Shown one piece after another: positions 37,998-47,135 of a stretch of DNA of 64,000 nucleotides. The stretch lies in contig NZ_JXAL01000023.1 of NCBI RefSeq assembly GCF_000829465.1, forward strand, positions 86,386 to 150,385, in the 5' to 3' direction. Both the position numbers and the translations under genes were made by a program. Each line of letters opens with the position of its first letter. Positions within the stretch are counted from its first letter, which is position 1. This stretch comes from Cohnella kolymensis (lineage in GTDB: Bacteria; Bacillota; Bacilli; Paenibacillales; Paenibacillaceae). The notes beneath the pieces were generated by a model. That model did not search any database and was not told the origin of the DNA. It worked only from the letters and a program-made list of their open reading frames with translations.

Positions 37998-39290
37998 ATG
38001 CCGAAATATAACGTGTTGATTGTGGACGATTCCGCGTTCATGCGTAAGGTGTTCAGCGACGTGATCGCCGCAGACGCCGACTTCAAAGTATTGGCGACCG
38101 CCTCCAACGGTAAAGAGGGGCTGGAGCTCGCGCTCAAGCTGAAGCCGGACATCATTACAATGGATCTGGAAATGCCGCATATGAACGGCATCGAGGCATT
38201 GCGCCGCATCATGGCGGTTCAGCCGACTCCGGTTATCATGCTGTCGGCCGTAACGGACAATGGTACCCGCGATACCATCAGAGCGCTGCAATACGGAGCG
38301 GTAGATTTCATACATAAGACGGACGGCGCGCTGAAAAAAGGCAAGCATCAAGTCGGCGAACAGCTCCTGTCCAAATTGCATATCGCGTTGGAGACCGTCA
38401 GGGGCGGCACATTCCGAATGATGCCGGCCGTTGAGGACACAATGGCGCCATACAGGCAAGCGGAAACGACGTCTCCATCGGCGGCAGCGCCCAAGCCAGA
38501 CACGTCGTCAAAGACTTGGAACGAAATGCCGCAGGATGGATCGTCATCGAGCTCGCTGCCGTTGCCTGAAATAAATATTGAGGCATCTGCTCTTACGCAA
38601 GCAGGACCAAGTCCACCTGTGCCGGAGAGACAGACAAGCACAGTTCCGGACAGCAAGGGTGCGGATGAGGAACGCCGGGTTACACGTCAGACTTCAACGG
38701 TTTTTACGCATCTTGTAGCTATCGGCGCTTCAACCGGAGGGCCTCGCGCGCTGCATGAAGTGCTTACGGGATTACCCGCCGATTTTCCGGCACCCGTCCT
38801 GGTCGTGCAGCATATGCCGCCCAAGTTCACCTTTTCGCTGGCTCAACGATTGGACAGCTTTTGCGGCATCGACGTTCGTGAGGCAGTGCACGGCGAGCTC
38901 GTTCAGACCGGCACGGCCTACATCGCTCCCGGCGGGCGGCATATGACCGTTGCCAAGCAGCGGGACGGAACTTTCCGCGTCATCTTGTCGGACGAGGCGC
39001 CGAAAAGCGGCCATAAGCCGTCGGTGGATGTCCTGTTCGAATCCTTGCTCGGACAGCGTCAACTGAAGCGGCATGCGGTGATCATGACCGGAATGGGCAG
39101 CGATGGAGCGAAAGGCATGAAAGCTCTCCAAGAGGACGGAGCGGCGACTACGATTGCGGAAGCGGAGCAGACGTGCGTCGTGTATGGGATGCCGCGTTCG
39201 GCAATGCAGCTGGGTGCCGTATCGCATTCTCTGCCGCTTCAAGCGATTGCTCCCGCTCTTGTACAAGAAATCAGCATCCTTAAGCGATGA
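37998..39290 (+). CDS. cheB: Chemotaxis protein-glutamate methylesterase CheB
   Basis: A 430-residue CheB. The N-terminal receiver has phospho-acceptor Asp56 in TMDLEMP. An unusually long, Pro/Ser/Thr-rich linker (~155-245) leads to the C-terminal esterase. Catalytic residues lie in AIGASTGGPRAL (Ser), VVQHMPPKF (His) and MTGMGSDGAKG (Asp). It demethylates chemoreceptors during adaptation. ATG 37998 follows a GGGGAGGGGGAG site. Confidence 0.95.
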   Translation: MPKYNVLIVDDSAFMRKVFSDVIAADADFKVLATASNGKEGLELALKLKPDIITMDLEMPHMNGIEALRRIMAVQPTPVIMLSAVTDNGTRDTIRALQYGAVDFIHKTDGALKKGKHQVGEQLLSKLHIALETVRGGTFRMMPAVEDTMAPYRQAETTSPSAAAPKPDTSSKTWNEMPQDGSSSSSLPLPEINIEASALTQAGPSPPVPERQTSTVPDSKGADEERRVTRQTSTVFTHLVAIGASTGGPRALHEVLTGLPADFPAPVLVVQHMPPKFTFSLAQRLDSFCGIDVREAVHGELVQTGTAYIAPGGRHMTVAKQRDGTFRVILSDEAPKSGHKPSVDVLFESLLGQRQLKRHAVIMTGMGSDGAKGMKALQEDGAATTIAEAEQTCVVYGMPRSAMQLGAVSHSLPLQAIAPALVQEISILKR

Positions 39291-39332
39291 ATTTAGCTGC
39301 TGCAGATCAGCCAACCAGGAGGTATCCGGCTT

Positions 39333-41396
39333 GTGGATACGAATCAGTATTTATCCATCTTCATAGATGAGTCCAATGATCACCTGCAATCGCTCAACGA
39401 GAATATTCTTCGGTTGGAGCAGCAGCCTGACGATATCGATATCGTACAGGTCATTTTCCGTTCCGCGCATACGCTCAAGGGCATGTCGGCCGCGATGGGT
39501 TTCGAGGATCTTGCGTCGCTGACACACGAAATGGAGAATGTGCTGGATCTTGTCCGCAACGGCAAATTGAGCATGAACGACCACATGTTCGATGCCTTGT
39601 TCAGATGCTTGGACGCTTTGGAAGCGATGGTGCAAGACGTCATTAAGGGCGGCACGGGCAGCGGCGATGTTGCCGAATTGGTCGAGCGCTTGAAGTCCAT
39701 TGTTACGGGAGATGCGGAAAATAATACTTCAGAGAGCTCTTCATCGGCATCTGCCGACATACCTGCGAATCTGATTCTGGATCAATTTCAATTATCCGTT
39801 CTCAGCCAATCGCTGGAAAGCGGCCATCGAGTCTATTACATAGAGGTCAAAGTTCAGGAGAATTGTATTCTAAAAGCGGCCAGGGCATATATGGTGTTCG
39901 ACGTTTTGGAACGCAACGGGGAAGTGGTGAAAGCCCATCCGTCCGTTGAGGAGATCGAACAGGAAAAGTTCGGCAACAGCTTTGCCGTATACTACATTTC
40001 GCAAGTCGATGAAGCCGAGCTTCGCGACAGCATCTGCCGCGTATCGGAAATCGAGTCCGTAACGATCACAGCTGTCGATAAGAGCTCCCTTAGTGATGTA
40101 GCGCATTCCGAATCCTACCGGCAGCCGGCGGCAGATGCCGTGAAAGAAACGGCGGCGGCTTCCGCATCCGCTGCCGTCCTCCCGTCAACCGCAGTCATCC
40201 CTGCACGTTCCGCTGTTCCAGCGGCAGCCGGCGGGGGTGCTGCTGCAGCCCGTACCATTCGGGTGGATATCGAGCGGCTGGATTCTCTTATGAATCTATT
40301 AAGTGAGTTGCTGATCGACCGGGTACGTCTTGAGCAGCTGTCTTCGGAAGTGAAACGCGGCGATTTGACGGAGACGGTAGAGCACATGGCCCGGGTGAGT
40401 GCGGATTTGCAGAATATTGTGCTGAAGATGAGGATGGTGCCCGTTGACAGCGTATTTAACCGGTTCCCCCGGATGGTTCGGGACGTCGCGAAGTCTCTCG
40501 GGAAAAAAGTGGATCTTGTCATTACAGGAGCTGACACCGAATTGGACCGTACGGTTATCGATGAAATCGGCGATCCGCTTGTTCATTTGATTCGCAATGC
40601 CGTCGATCACGGGTTGGAATCCATATCGGAGAGGACAGCTGCAGGAAAACCGGAGACAGGAACCGTGCATTTGCGGGCTTACCATAGCGGCAATCATGTT
40701 TTCATTGAAATTGAAGAGGACGGCAAAGGGATCGATCGCGCCAAAGTGCTGCAAACGGCGGTCAAACGGGGAATTGTTCCTGCTGAGGAAGCTTCGTCAC
40801 TTAGTGAAGACCAGGTGAATATGCTCATTTTCGCTCCGGGATTCAGCACGGCGGACAAAGTGACGGATCTTTCCGGACGGGGCGTGGGACTCGATGTGGT
40901 AAAGTCTAAAATTTCGTCGTTAGGCGGCGATGTGTCCGTTCAGACCAAACAGGGATCGGGCACCAAATTCACCATACAGCTGCCGCTTACTTTATCCATC
41001 ATTGCAGCGATGCTGGTGAAGCTGGGTTCCGAGAAGTACGCTTTCCCTCTCTCCTCGATCATAGAAACCGGTTCGATCCGAAAAGCGGACATCAAATCGG
41101 TACACGGCAATTTCGTCACCGAATATCGCAGCTCCATCATCCCGGTCTTATCGCTGGCGGCTGTGGTTGATTCGCCGGGTTACAGAGAGGACAATGAAGC
41201 GGAGACGGAGATGCTCGTCATCCGTAAAGGGGACAAGCTGGCGGCTGTTCTCGTCGATGAGTTCATCGGACAAAACGAGATTGTGTTGAAGCCGCTGGGC
41301 GAATATTTGAGGAACCTGGATGTCGTATCGGGAGCCACCATTCTTGGAGACGGCCAAGTGGCACTCATTATCGATCCAAACACACTCATTAAATAA
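39333..41396 (+). CDS. cheA: Chemotaxis histidine kinase CheA
   Basis: A 687-residue CheA. The P1 domain has phospho-His46 in RSAHTLKGMSAAMG. The P2 region and an Ala-rich linker (~255-300) follow, then P3 dimerisation (DSLMNLLSELLIDRVRLEQL), the P4 kinase with LIRNAVDHGLE, GKGID and GRGVGLDVV, and the P5 CheW-like domain at ~550-687. GTG 39333 lies ten bases after CAGGAGG. It phosphorylates CheY and CheB. Confidence 0.97.
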   Translation: MDTNQYLSIFIDESNDHLQSLNENILRLEQQPDDIDIVQVIFRSAHTLKGMSAAMGFEDLASLTHEMENVLDLVRNGKLSMNDHMFDALFRCLDALEAMVQDVIKGGTGSGDVAELVERLKSIVTGDAENNTSESSSSASADIPANLILDQFQLSVLSQSLESGHRVYYIEVKVQENCILKAARAYMVFDVLERNGEVVKAHPSVEEIEQEKFGNSFAVYYISQVDEAELRDSICRVSEIESVTITAVDKSSLSDVAHSESYRQPAADAVKETAAASASAAVLPSTAVIPARSAVPAAAGGGAAAARTIRVDIERLDSLMNLLSELLIDRVRLEQLSSEVKRGDLTETVEHMARVSADLQNIVLKMRMVPVDSVFNRFPRMVRDVAKSLGKKVDLVITGADTELDRTVIDEIGDPLVHLIRNAVDHGLESISERTAAGKPETGTVHLRAYHSGNHVFIEIEEDGKGIDRAKVLQTAVKRGIVPAEEASSLSEDQVNMLIFAPGFSTADKVTDLSGRGVGLDVVKSKISSLGGDVSVQTKQGSGTKFTIQLPLTLSIIAAMLVKLGSEKYAFPLSSIIETGSIRKADIKSVHGNFVTEYRSSIIPVLSLAAVVDSPGYREDNEAETEMLVIRKGDKLAAVLVDEFIGQNEIVLKPLGEYLRNLDVVSGATILGDGQVALIIDPNTLIK

Positions 41397-41425
41397 TATA
41401 CCGGGTTGATCAGGGGGGATTATCC

Positions 41426-41887
41426 ATGGCAGAGGAAATGAAAGTGATCGTTTTTGCGCTTGGACGCGAAGAATACGGCATCGAGGTTGACAAAGTCCGC
41501 ACGATTGAGCGAATGATGCCGATCACACGGGTGCCCAAAACGCCCGATTTTGTGAAAGGTGTCATCAATTTACGCGGAGTTGTCATTCCGGTCATCGATC
41601 TTCGCGGCCGTTTCGGTTTAGAGGAGACGGAGCCCGGCGACAATTCCCGGATCATTATTGTAGCTGCGGCCGATCTCGAGGTGGGCTTTATCGTCGATTC
41701 GGCCAACGATGTTATGGATCTGATGAGCGATACGATCGAGAATCCGCCGGAAGTGGTCGGAGGCGTCAAAGCTAAATACTTGAGCGGAGTGGCGAAGCTT
41801 GACGGCAACCGGCTTTTGATTTTGCTCAATTTGGCGGAAGTGCTGAACCGCAGCGAAATCATTCAACTCGAACGGGTGGTGGAGTAA
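41426..41887 (+). CDS. cheW: Chemotaxis coupling protein CheW
   Basis: A 153-residue CheW with the SH3-like blocks EYGIEVDKVRTIERM, FVKGVINLRGVVIPVIDLR and GFIVDSANDVMDL. It links receptors to CheA. AGGGGGGAT lies upstream of ATG 41426. Confidence 0.97.
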   Translation: MAEEMKVIVFALGREEYGIEVDKVRTIERMMPITRVPKTPDFVKGVINLRGVVIPVIDLRGRFGLEETEPGDNSRIIIVAAADLEVGFIVDSANDVMDLMSDTIENPPEVVGGVKAKYLSGVAKLDGNRLLILLNLAEVLNRSEIIQLERVVE

Positions 41888-41891
41888 TCCG

Positions 41892-42509
41892 GTGAATCTA
41901 TTTCTGAGCGATCCGGATTTCAAGATGGATGTGCTGCGTGAGGTAGGCAATATCGGCGCGGGCCATGCCGCCACCGCATTGTCTCAGCTGCTGGGCAAGC
42001 CGGTCGATATGAAGGTGCCAACCGTCAGTTTTCTACCTTTTGAGGACATTGCCGAGCGGCTTGGAGGGGTCGAAACAGTTGTCGTAGCGATCTTCTTGAG
42101 GGTAGAAGGAGACGCTCCGGGCAACATGTTCTTTATTCTCAAGCGAGAACCGGCACGGCGTCTGCTGCAGGGACTGCCTTGCTTGGAGGCCGCCGGCAGC
42201 GAAGATTATTCGGAATTGGAATTATCCGCCCTTAACGAAATCGGCAATATTCTGGCAGGGTCTTATCTGTCCTCATTGGCTGATTTCACGGGTTTACATA
42301 TGTCCCCGACCGTACCCGCCATTGCAGTGGATATGGCGGGAGCGATCCTTAACTACGGCTTGCTGCAATTCGGCACGATGGGCGATGATGCTCTATTGAT
42401 CGACACGGCATTCCTGGAAGGACCAAATCAAATGGAAGGACACTTCTTCCTCATCCCGGATCCGGAATCGTTCGAGAAACTGTTCAGCGCGTTGGGAGTG
42501 CCGTTGTAA
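41892..42509 (+). CDS. cheC: CheY-P phosphatase CheC
   Basis: A 205-residue CheC. Two phosphatase helices are present: REVGNIGAGHAATAL near 17 and NEIGNILAGSYLSSL near 116, each with the E..N pair. It dephosphorylates CheY-P and is stimulated by CheD. GTG 41892 is 4 bp after cheW. The stop overlaps the cheD start (TAATG). Confidence 0.96.
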   Translation: MNLFLSDPDFKMDVLREVGNIGAGHAATALSQLLGKPVDMKVPTVSFLPFEDIAERLGGVETVVVAIFLRVEGDAPGNMFFILKREPARRLLQGLPCLEAAGSEDYSELELSALNEIGNILAGSYLSSLADFTGLHMSPTVPAIAVDMAGAILNYGLLQFGTMGDDALLIDTAFLEGPNQMEGHFFLIPDPESFEKLFSALGVPL

Positions 42510-43003
42510 TGACAGAGGATGTGCTTATCAAGGTGGGAATGGCTGATTTAAACATTGCCGCCTGCGGCGCAGTTCTTAGAACGATGGGGCTTGGCTCATG
42601 CGTCGGCTTAACTTTGTACGATCCGTTGATCAACCTTGGAGGGATGGCGCACATCATGCTGCCTTCATCCGAGATTGCCAGGGATGGCCATTTGAACGCC
42701 GCGAAATATGCAGATACAGCGATACCCGCACTGTTGAAGCTGATGACAAATCATGGAGCGGCTGCGAGCCGGTTAGCGGCGAAACTGGCCGGAGGGGCGC
42801 AGATGTTCGCCTTGGCGTCCGGCGGCGATTCCATGCGGATCGGTCCGCGCAATGTGGAAGCCGTGAAGCTTGCATTGGAGAAATTCGGAATTCCTATCGC
42901 AGCGGAAGATACCGGAGGCCGCTACGGCCGTACGGTAGAATTGGACACCGGAAGCGGAGTGTACAGCATTCGCAGCGTGCAGTACGGGGTAAAGGAGATA
43001 TAG
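42509..43003 (+). CDS. cheD: Chemoreceptor glutamine deamidase CheD
   Basis: A 164-residue CheD. The catalytic cysteine lies in GLGSCVGLTLYD, the His in GGMAHIMLP, and the Thr region aligns with LAGGAQMF. It deamidates receptors and regulates CheC. It is coupled to cheC through TAATG. Confidence 0.96.
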   Translation: MTEDVLIKVGMADLNIAACGAVLRTMGLGSCVGLTLYDPLINLGGMAHIMLPSSEIARDGHLNAAKYADTAIPALLKLMTNHGAAASRLAAKLAGGAQMFALASGGDSMRIGPRNVEAVKLALEKFGIPIAAEDTGGRYGRTVELDTGSGVYSIRSVQYGVKEI

Positions 43004-43004
43004 C

Positions 43005-43442
43005 ATGATCGGATCCTGGCGTTGGAATGTTCTGTTCGGCGGATTTGGCGCAATGCTCACCTTTTTGATTTCTCTGTCCAACAATCCTATCGGAACGACT
43101 TTTCTGCGCAGCATTTATGCACTTTTGACTTTTGCAATGATCGCATTCGTGGTGCGGCTTGCGCTTGGAGTATTGATGAGCCCGGCAATGATCCCGGCAG
43201 CGGGCCCGGGGGCGAGCAGTAACATAGCGGAAGGCTCGGAGGATGAACGGGGCGCGGTGCTGGATATGATGACCCCGGATGAAGACGATACGCTGTCGGA
43301 GTTAATGAAGGAACAATGGACGGACGGCAAGGGTCAGCCGCTCAAGGGATTCGAGCCGTTGCAGCCGAAGCGGCTGGTGTCTCTCGACAATCCCGATCCG
43401 GAGCAAGTTGTGCAGGCGATTCGTCGCCTGACGGACGAATAA
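43005..43442 (+). CDS. Small two-helix membrane protein between cheD and sigD, unrecognised
   Basis: This 145-residue protein is not recognised. Two membrane helices are visible (about 8-27 and 34-56), followed by an acidic cytoplasmic or external tail (EGSEDERGAVLDMMTPDEDDTLSEL). A conserved-looking end (LDNPDPEQVVQAIRRLTDE) closes the protein. AAAGGAG lies upstream of ATG 43005, which follows cheD by 1 bp. In B. subtilis nothing lies between cheD and sigD. Its tight packing in the operon suggests a motility-linked role, but that is inference. Confidence 0.8.
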   Translation: MIGSWRWNVLFGGFGAMLTFLISLSNNPIGTTFLRSIYALLTFAMIAFVVRLALGVLMSPAMIPAAGPGASSNIAEGSEDERGAVLDMMTPDEDDTLSELMKEQWTDGKGQPLKGFEPLQPKRLVSLDNPDPEQVVQAIRRLTDE

Positions 43443-43458
43443 GGAAGGTGAAGCAAGT

Positions 43459-44247
43459 ATGGCCGATCAAAGTCGTTCCCGGTTGTCTCATGAGGATTTA
43501 TGGCTCCGCTGGAAAGAAGACAATGATCCGGAGGCGAGAAAACAGCTGATCGAGCACTATTTGCCGCTGGTGGATTATGTGTCCGGTCGGATGGCCGTCG
43601 GATTGCCCAAGAATGTGACCAAAGACGATTTGGCCAGCAATGGTTCGATGGGTTTGATCGATGCCGTTGAGAAATTTGATTACCGGCGCGGCCTGCAATT
43701 TGAAACGTACGCATCCTGGCGGATCCGCGGTGCGATCATCGACGGCCTGAGGCAAGGAGACTGGGTCCCCCGCTCAGTGCGCGACAAAGCGAAAAAAATG
43801 GAGGACGCATACGCCGTCCTGGAGCAGAGAAATTTGCGTTCCGCGACGGATGAAGAAATTTGCGCCTATTTGAATATAAGCGAGAAAGAATTTCAACAGA
43901 TGCTGCAGGAGGTTGCGGTTGCAGCGGTATGTTCGCTGGAGGATCCGATCCGGGAAGAAGAATCGGAAACAAGGCTCACCCTTCTCGTTGACGATAAAGC
44001 CGTAAATCCCGAGTCCAAAGTGCACGAAACCTATTTGAAAGATTCGCTTGTCTATGGAATTCAGAAATTAACGGAAAAAGAACGGACGGTCGTCTCATTA
44101 TTCTATTATGAGGATTTATCGCTGAGCGAGATCGCCGAAGTCATGTCATTGTCTCCGTCGCGCATTTCCCAGCTTCATTCCAAAGCGATCCTGAGATTGA
44201 GAGGCGCTTTAGGCAAACACAAAGATCAACTGATGCAAAACGGCTGA
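43459..44247 (+). CDS. sigD: RNA polymerase sigma factor SigD/FliA (sigma-28)
   Basis: A 262-residue sigma-28. Region 2 contains LVDYVSGRMAVGLPKNV, DLASNGSMGLIDAVEKFD and FETYASWRIRGAIIDGLR (separate blocks). Region 4 contains LSLSEIAEVMSLSPSRISQLHS. It directs late flagellar, autolysin and chemotaxis genes. Its distal place in the operon matches B. subtilis, where distance from the promoter limits SigD level. GAAGGTGAAG precedes ATG 43459. Confidence 0.97.
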   Translation: MADQSRSRLSHEDLWLRWKEDNDPEARKQLIEHYLPLVDYVSGRMAVGLPKNVTKDDLASNGSMGLIDAVEKFDYRRGLQFETYASWRIRGAIIDGLRQGDWVPRSVRDKAKKMEDAYAVLEQRNLRSATDEEICAYLNISEKEFQQMLQEVAVAAVCSLEDPIREEESETRLTLLVDDKAVNPESKVHETYLKDSLVYGIQKLTEKERTVVSLFYYEDLSLSEIAEVMSLSPSRISQLHSKAILRLRGALGKHKDQLMQNG

Positions 44248-44262
44248 AAGGGGGCGATACTT

Positions 44263-45675
44263 GTGCCTGGGAACGAAACCGGATCACTGGAAGAATGGAT
44301 GCAGGTGTTGGTATCCGAAGATAAAATGCAAGCATTTTTAGTGTTCAGGTACGTGGAAGGCGTAATTAAATTAACGCCCCGCGAGCTGGAGCAATTTATT
44401 CTGTCAAAGGGAATCAAGTATGGACTGCAATCCGACACCGTATATCTGATTTCACAAAGGCCGCAGGATTTCTACTTGACACAAAATATTATTGCGGTGG
44501 GGCAGCCGCCTCGCAACGGGATTGACGGGTACATCAGTCTCGTATTCGATACGAAAGAACAGGGGCGCCGTCCGGCAGAGAGAGAAGACGGCACCGTCGA
44601 TTATAAAGAATTGGTCAAGCTGGCCAACGTTAAAACCGGGCAGCTGATCGCCGAAAGAATACCTCCTCAGCCCGGAGCGCCGGGCAAAGCCGTAACAGGT
44701 GAAGATATCGCGGCGAAAGACGGGAAAGAGGCACATTTTAAAATCGGTAAAAATGTAGTGGTAAACCCTGAGAAGTCGGCCATGTACGCCGCAATTGACG
44801 GTCTTGTGACGCAAACGGAGAAGGAAAAGCTGAATGTGTTTCCCGTCTACGAAGTCAACGGCGATGTCGATTACAACACCGGTAATATCGACTTTGTGGG
44901 AACGGTGGTCATCCGAGGCAACATCCTGACCGGCTTCCGTGTCAAGGCTGCCGGAGACATTCGGGTGACGGGCGGAATTGAAGGTGCGGAAGTGGAGTCC
45001 GACGGGTCCATCGAGATCGCCGGCGGCGTGATCGGCAGCAATAAGGGTTATGTCAAAGCCGGCCGGAATATCAAGTGCTCGTTCATACAGGAAGGAAACG
45101 TATACGCAAGCGAAGATGTGACGGTGATGCAGAGCATTATGCACTCCAATGTGCGCGCCGGCCGCAACGTTCTGTGCACCGGCGCCAAAGGATTGATTGT
45201 AGGCGGGGTCGTTCAAGCGGGAGAACGGGTAACGGCGAGGATGATCGGCAACACGATGTCGACGGCGACGGCGGTAGAGGTCGGGGTGCGTCCCGAGCTG
45301 AGGCAAGAGCTGAGCGATCTGCGGAGCTCGCTTCGGCAATTGAACGAGAGCCAGGACAAAACCGATAAAGCTCTGGCGATGCTGGATCAGATGGCTGCCA
45401 TCTCACAGCTTTCTGCGGATAAGCTTGCTCTTCGCAGCAAGCTGTCGGCTACCAAGCGCCAGACGATCGAGGAACTGGGCATCGTCAAGGAACGGATTCT
45501 CGAAATCGAAAAGACGCTCGAAGACGCTTCAACGTCAAGAGTGGATGCGGTTCATACGCTATGGGGCGGAACGAAAATCGTGATCGGCCGATACACCCGT
45601 TTTATCAAAGACGCTACGCAAAGGGTGTCCCTCCGTTTCTCGGACGGCGATATCATCATGGTCCCTTATAATTAG
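44263..45675 (+). CDS. fapA: FapA/DUF342 family protein
   Basis: A 470-residue DUF342 (flagellar assembly protein A) protein. The N-terminal part contains KTGQLIAERIPPQPGAPGKAVTGEDI. The central beta-helix-like region shows repeating GN/GD turns (NGDVDYNTGNIDFVGTVVIRGNI, then GDIRVTGGIEGAEVES). A C-terminal coiled coil lies at ~345-425. The family often follows sigD in Paenibacillaceae and Clostridia and affects flagellar placement or envelope in some species; the mechanism is unknown. GTG 44263 follows AAAGGGGG. Confidence 0.85.
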   Translation: MPGNETGSLEEWMQVLVSEDKMQAFLVFRYVEGVIKLTPRELEQFILSKGIKYGLQSDTVYLISQRPQDFYLTQNIIAVGQPPRNGIDGYISLVFDTKEQGRRPAEREDGTVDYKELVKLANVKTGQLIAERIPPQPGAPGKAVTGEDIAAKDGKEAHFKIGKNVVVNPEKSAMYAAIDGLVTQTEKEKLNVFPVYEVNGDVDYNTGNIDFVGTVVIRGNILTGFRVKAAGDIRVTGGIEGAEVESDGSIEIAGGVIGSNKGYVKAGRNIKCSFIQEGNVYASEDVTVMQSIMHSNVRAGRNVLCTGAKGLIVGGVVQAGERVTARMIGNTMSTATAVEVGVRPELRQELSDLRSSLRQLNESQDKTDKALAMLDQMAAISQLSADKLALRSKLSATKRQTIEELGIVKERILEIEKTLEDASTSRVDAVHTLWGGTKIVIGRYTRFIKDATQRVSLRFSDGDIIMVPYN

Positions 45676-45721
45676 CAGATAGAATCGTTTCGTTATCCTG
45701 CCTGTGACGAGGTGAGACGCC

Positions 45722-46042
45722 GTGAGTTACAAATCAATCGATCTGCAGGTTTCGATTCCCCGGTCGGCGGAGTTAACTCCGCTTCAGCATCAGCAGCAGC
45801 AGCGCCCGGCCACGGAACAATCGCTGCTAGGCGAACAGACGGTGAAAGATGCCGAGCGGCAGGCGAAGCGCAGTCCGAAAACGGCGGAATCCACCGGTAA
45901 CGGCGGGATTACGGAGCGGCAGCCCCGCAATCGGAACGGTCAGTCTTCACAACATAAGAAACAGCGCCATGAGCGAGCTTCGGAGGACACAGCCTCCGCC
46001 GTGCATCCATACAAAGGGAAGCATATCGATTTCATGGGCTGA
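45722..46042 (+). CDS. Small charged protein of unknown function
   Basis: A 106-residue protein I do not recognise. It starts SYKSIDLQVSIPRSAE, a hydrophobic-then-basic motif that looks conserved. The remainder is Gln-, Arg-, Lys- and Ser-rich and probably disordered, ending PYKGKHIDFMG. No membrane segment or cysteine is present. GAGGTGAGA precedes GTG 45722. It lies 46 bp after fapA and 27 bp before the next gene, inside the fla/che transcription unit. Confidence 0.65.
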   Translation: MSYKSIDLQVSIPRSAELTPLQHQQQQRPATEQSLLGEQTVKDAERQAKRSPKTAESTGNGGITERQPRNRNGQSSQHKKQRHERASEDTASAVHPYKGKHIDFMG

Positions 46043-46069
46043 ACAGCACGGCAAGAAAGGAGTGTTAGC

Positions 46070-46642
46070 GTGGGTCCATGGTTAAGCCTTGTACTGCTGG
46101 GTACAGCCATTGCGGGATATGCCTGGATGATGCCGAGACCGACGGGCGGCGGCAAAGAACCTGAATTCGCCGCGGAAGCGGCTTATGACCGGCTGTTGGA
46201 GGATTTGGAGAATGAAAACCGGGAGCTTGTCGACGCGGTCGCCAAGTTCAAGCGGGAGCAGGACGATACCGTTCAGAAGCTGAACCGGCGGGTTATGGAA
46301 ATGGAGCAGCAATTAAAGGATTTGCAGCAGAGATCTTCAGATAACGCAGTAATCGCGATCGAGAAGCCCGCGGAGCCGGCTGCGGCTAAAGCGGCTCAGC
46401 CGGAAGCGAATACGGCTGTTCAACCGGCATCGGTTATCGCTGATGAGGACACGTCAGCACCCCTCACGCTTGATGAAATATCGCTGCCTCCCACAACCGT
46501 TCGCGGGCGGTACCCGGAGCTGATGACTTTGCATGATAGAGGCAGATCCGTTGATCAGATCGCTAAGGCAATGAGGCTGAACAAAGGAGAGGTGCAGCTC
46601 ATACTGCAGCTCGTGCGCCGGGAGGAAGAACAGCATGCGTAA
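46070..46642 (+). CDS. Membrane-anchored coiled-coil protein with C-terminal HTH-like motif (SwrB/DUF6115-like)
   Basis: A 190-residue protein with one N-terminal membrane segment (~3-20), an acidic coiled coil at ~35-90, and an Ala/Pro/Glu-rich linker. A C-terminal ~40-residue helix-turn-helix-like segment follows (LMTLHDRGRSVDQIAKAMRL, NKGEVQLILQLV). Layout and position between sigD and rpsB match SwrB (YlxL) of B. subtilis, which promotes assembly of the flagellar export gate. Identity is inferred from architecture. AAAGGAG precedes GTG 46070, and it overlaps the next gene by 8 bp. Confidence 0.7.
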   Translation: MGPWLSLVLLGTAIAGYAWMMPRPTGGGKEPEFAAEAAYDRLLEDLENENRELVDAVAKFKREQDDTVQKLNRRVMEMEQQLKDLQQRSSDNAVIAIEKPAEPAAAKAAQPEANTAVQPASVIADEDTSAPLTLDEISLPPTTVRGRYPELMTLHDRGRSVDQIAKAMRLNKGEVQLILQLVRREEEQHA

Positions 46643-47135
46643 ACATCGCAGTTGGCTGATGGGACTGGGTATCGGACTGATCCTCGGCGCCTCGATGCTC
46701 AAAGTAATGCTTATCGGCAAAGAACAGGCCGAGATGGTCGCCGGACAGGAACCGATCAGCCGCGAGCGGCTTCAAGCGGAAGCGAAAATGGCGGGTTTTG
46801 TTCTTCTGCCTGTGAATGAGAAGAGATATACCCAACAGGAATTGGACGCGAAGATTGCCGCAGCGGCTTCTTCGAACAATAACAAAGCGAAGCCTGCTGC
46901 TCCCCCGGCCAAACAGGGCAAAGAACCTCGGATCGTGACCTTAAATGTCCGCAGCAATATGACGTTATCGATCGTGGCCGAGGAGCTGCAGAAACATGGA
47001 GTTATTGAGGACGCAGGCGACTTTATGGAGAAAGCGGAGTCCATTGAGAAGAAGCTGAAAATCGGAACCGCCGTGTTCATCGGTAAACCCACATATAAGC
47101 AGATTATGACCGAACTGACCCGCAGCAAAGATTGA
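46635..47135 (+). CDS. Small membrane protein with MltG N-terminal-like segment
   Basis: A 166-residue protein with one N-terminal membrane helix (~7-26), a variable Ala/Lys/Asn linker, and a C-terminal LysM-like segment (VRSNMTLSIVAEELQKHGVI ... KIGTAVFIGKPT). The latter resembles the domain that precedes the catalytic part of the endolytic transglycosylase MltG (YceG). The catalytic domain itself is absent, so lytic activity is not expected. It is the last gene of the fla/che unit and its stop lies within the terminator hairpin. Confidence 0.7.
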   Translation: MRKHRSWLMGLGIGLILGASMLKVMLIGKEQAEMVAGQEPISRERLQAEAKMAGFVLLPVNEKRYTQQELDAKIAAAASSNNNKAKPAAPPAKQGKEPRIVTLNVRSNMTLSIVAEELQKHGVIEDAGDFMEKAESIEKKLKIGTAVFIGKPTYKQIMTELTRSKD

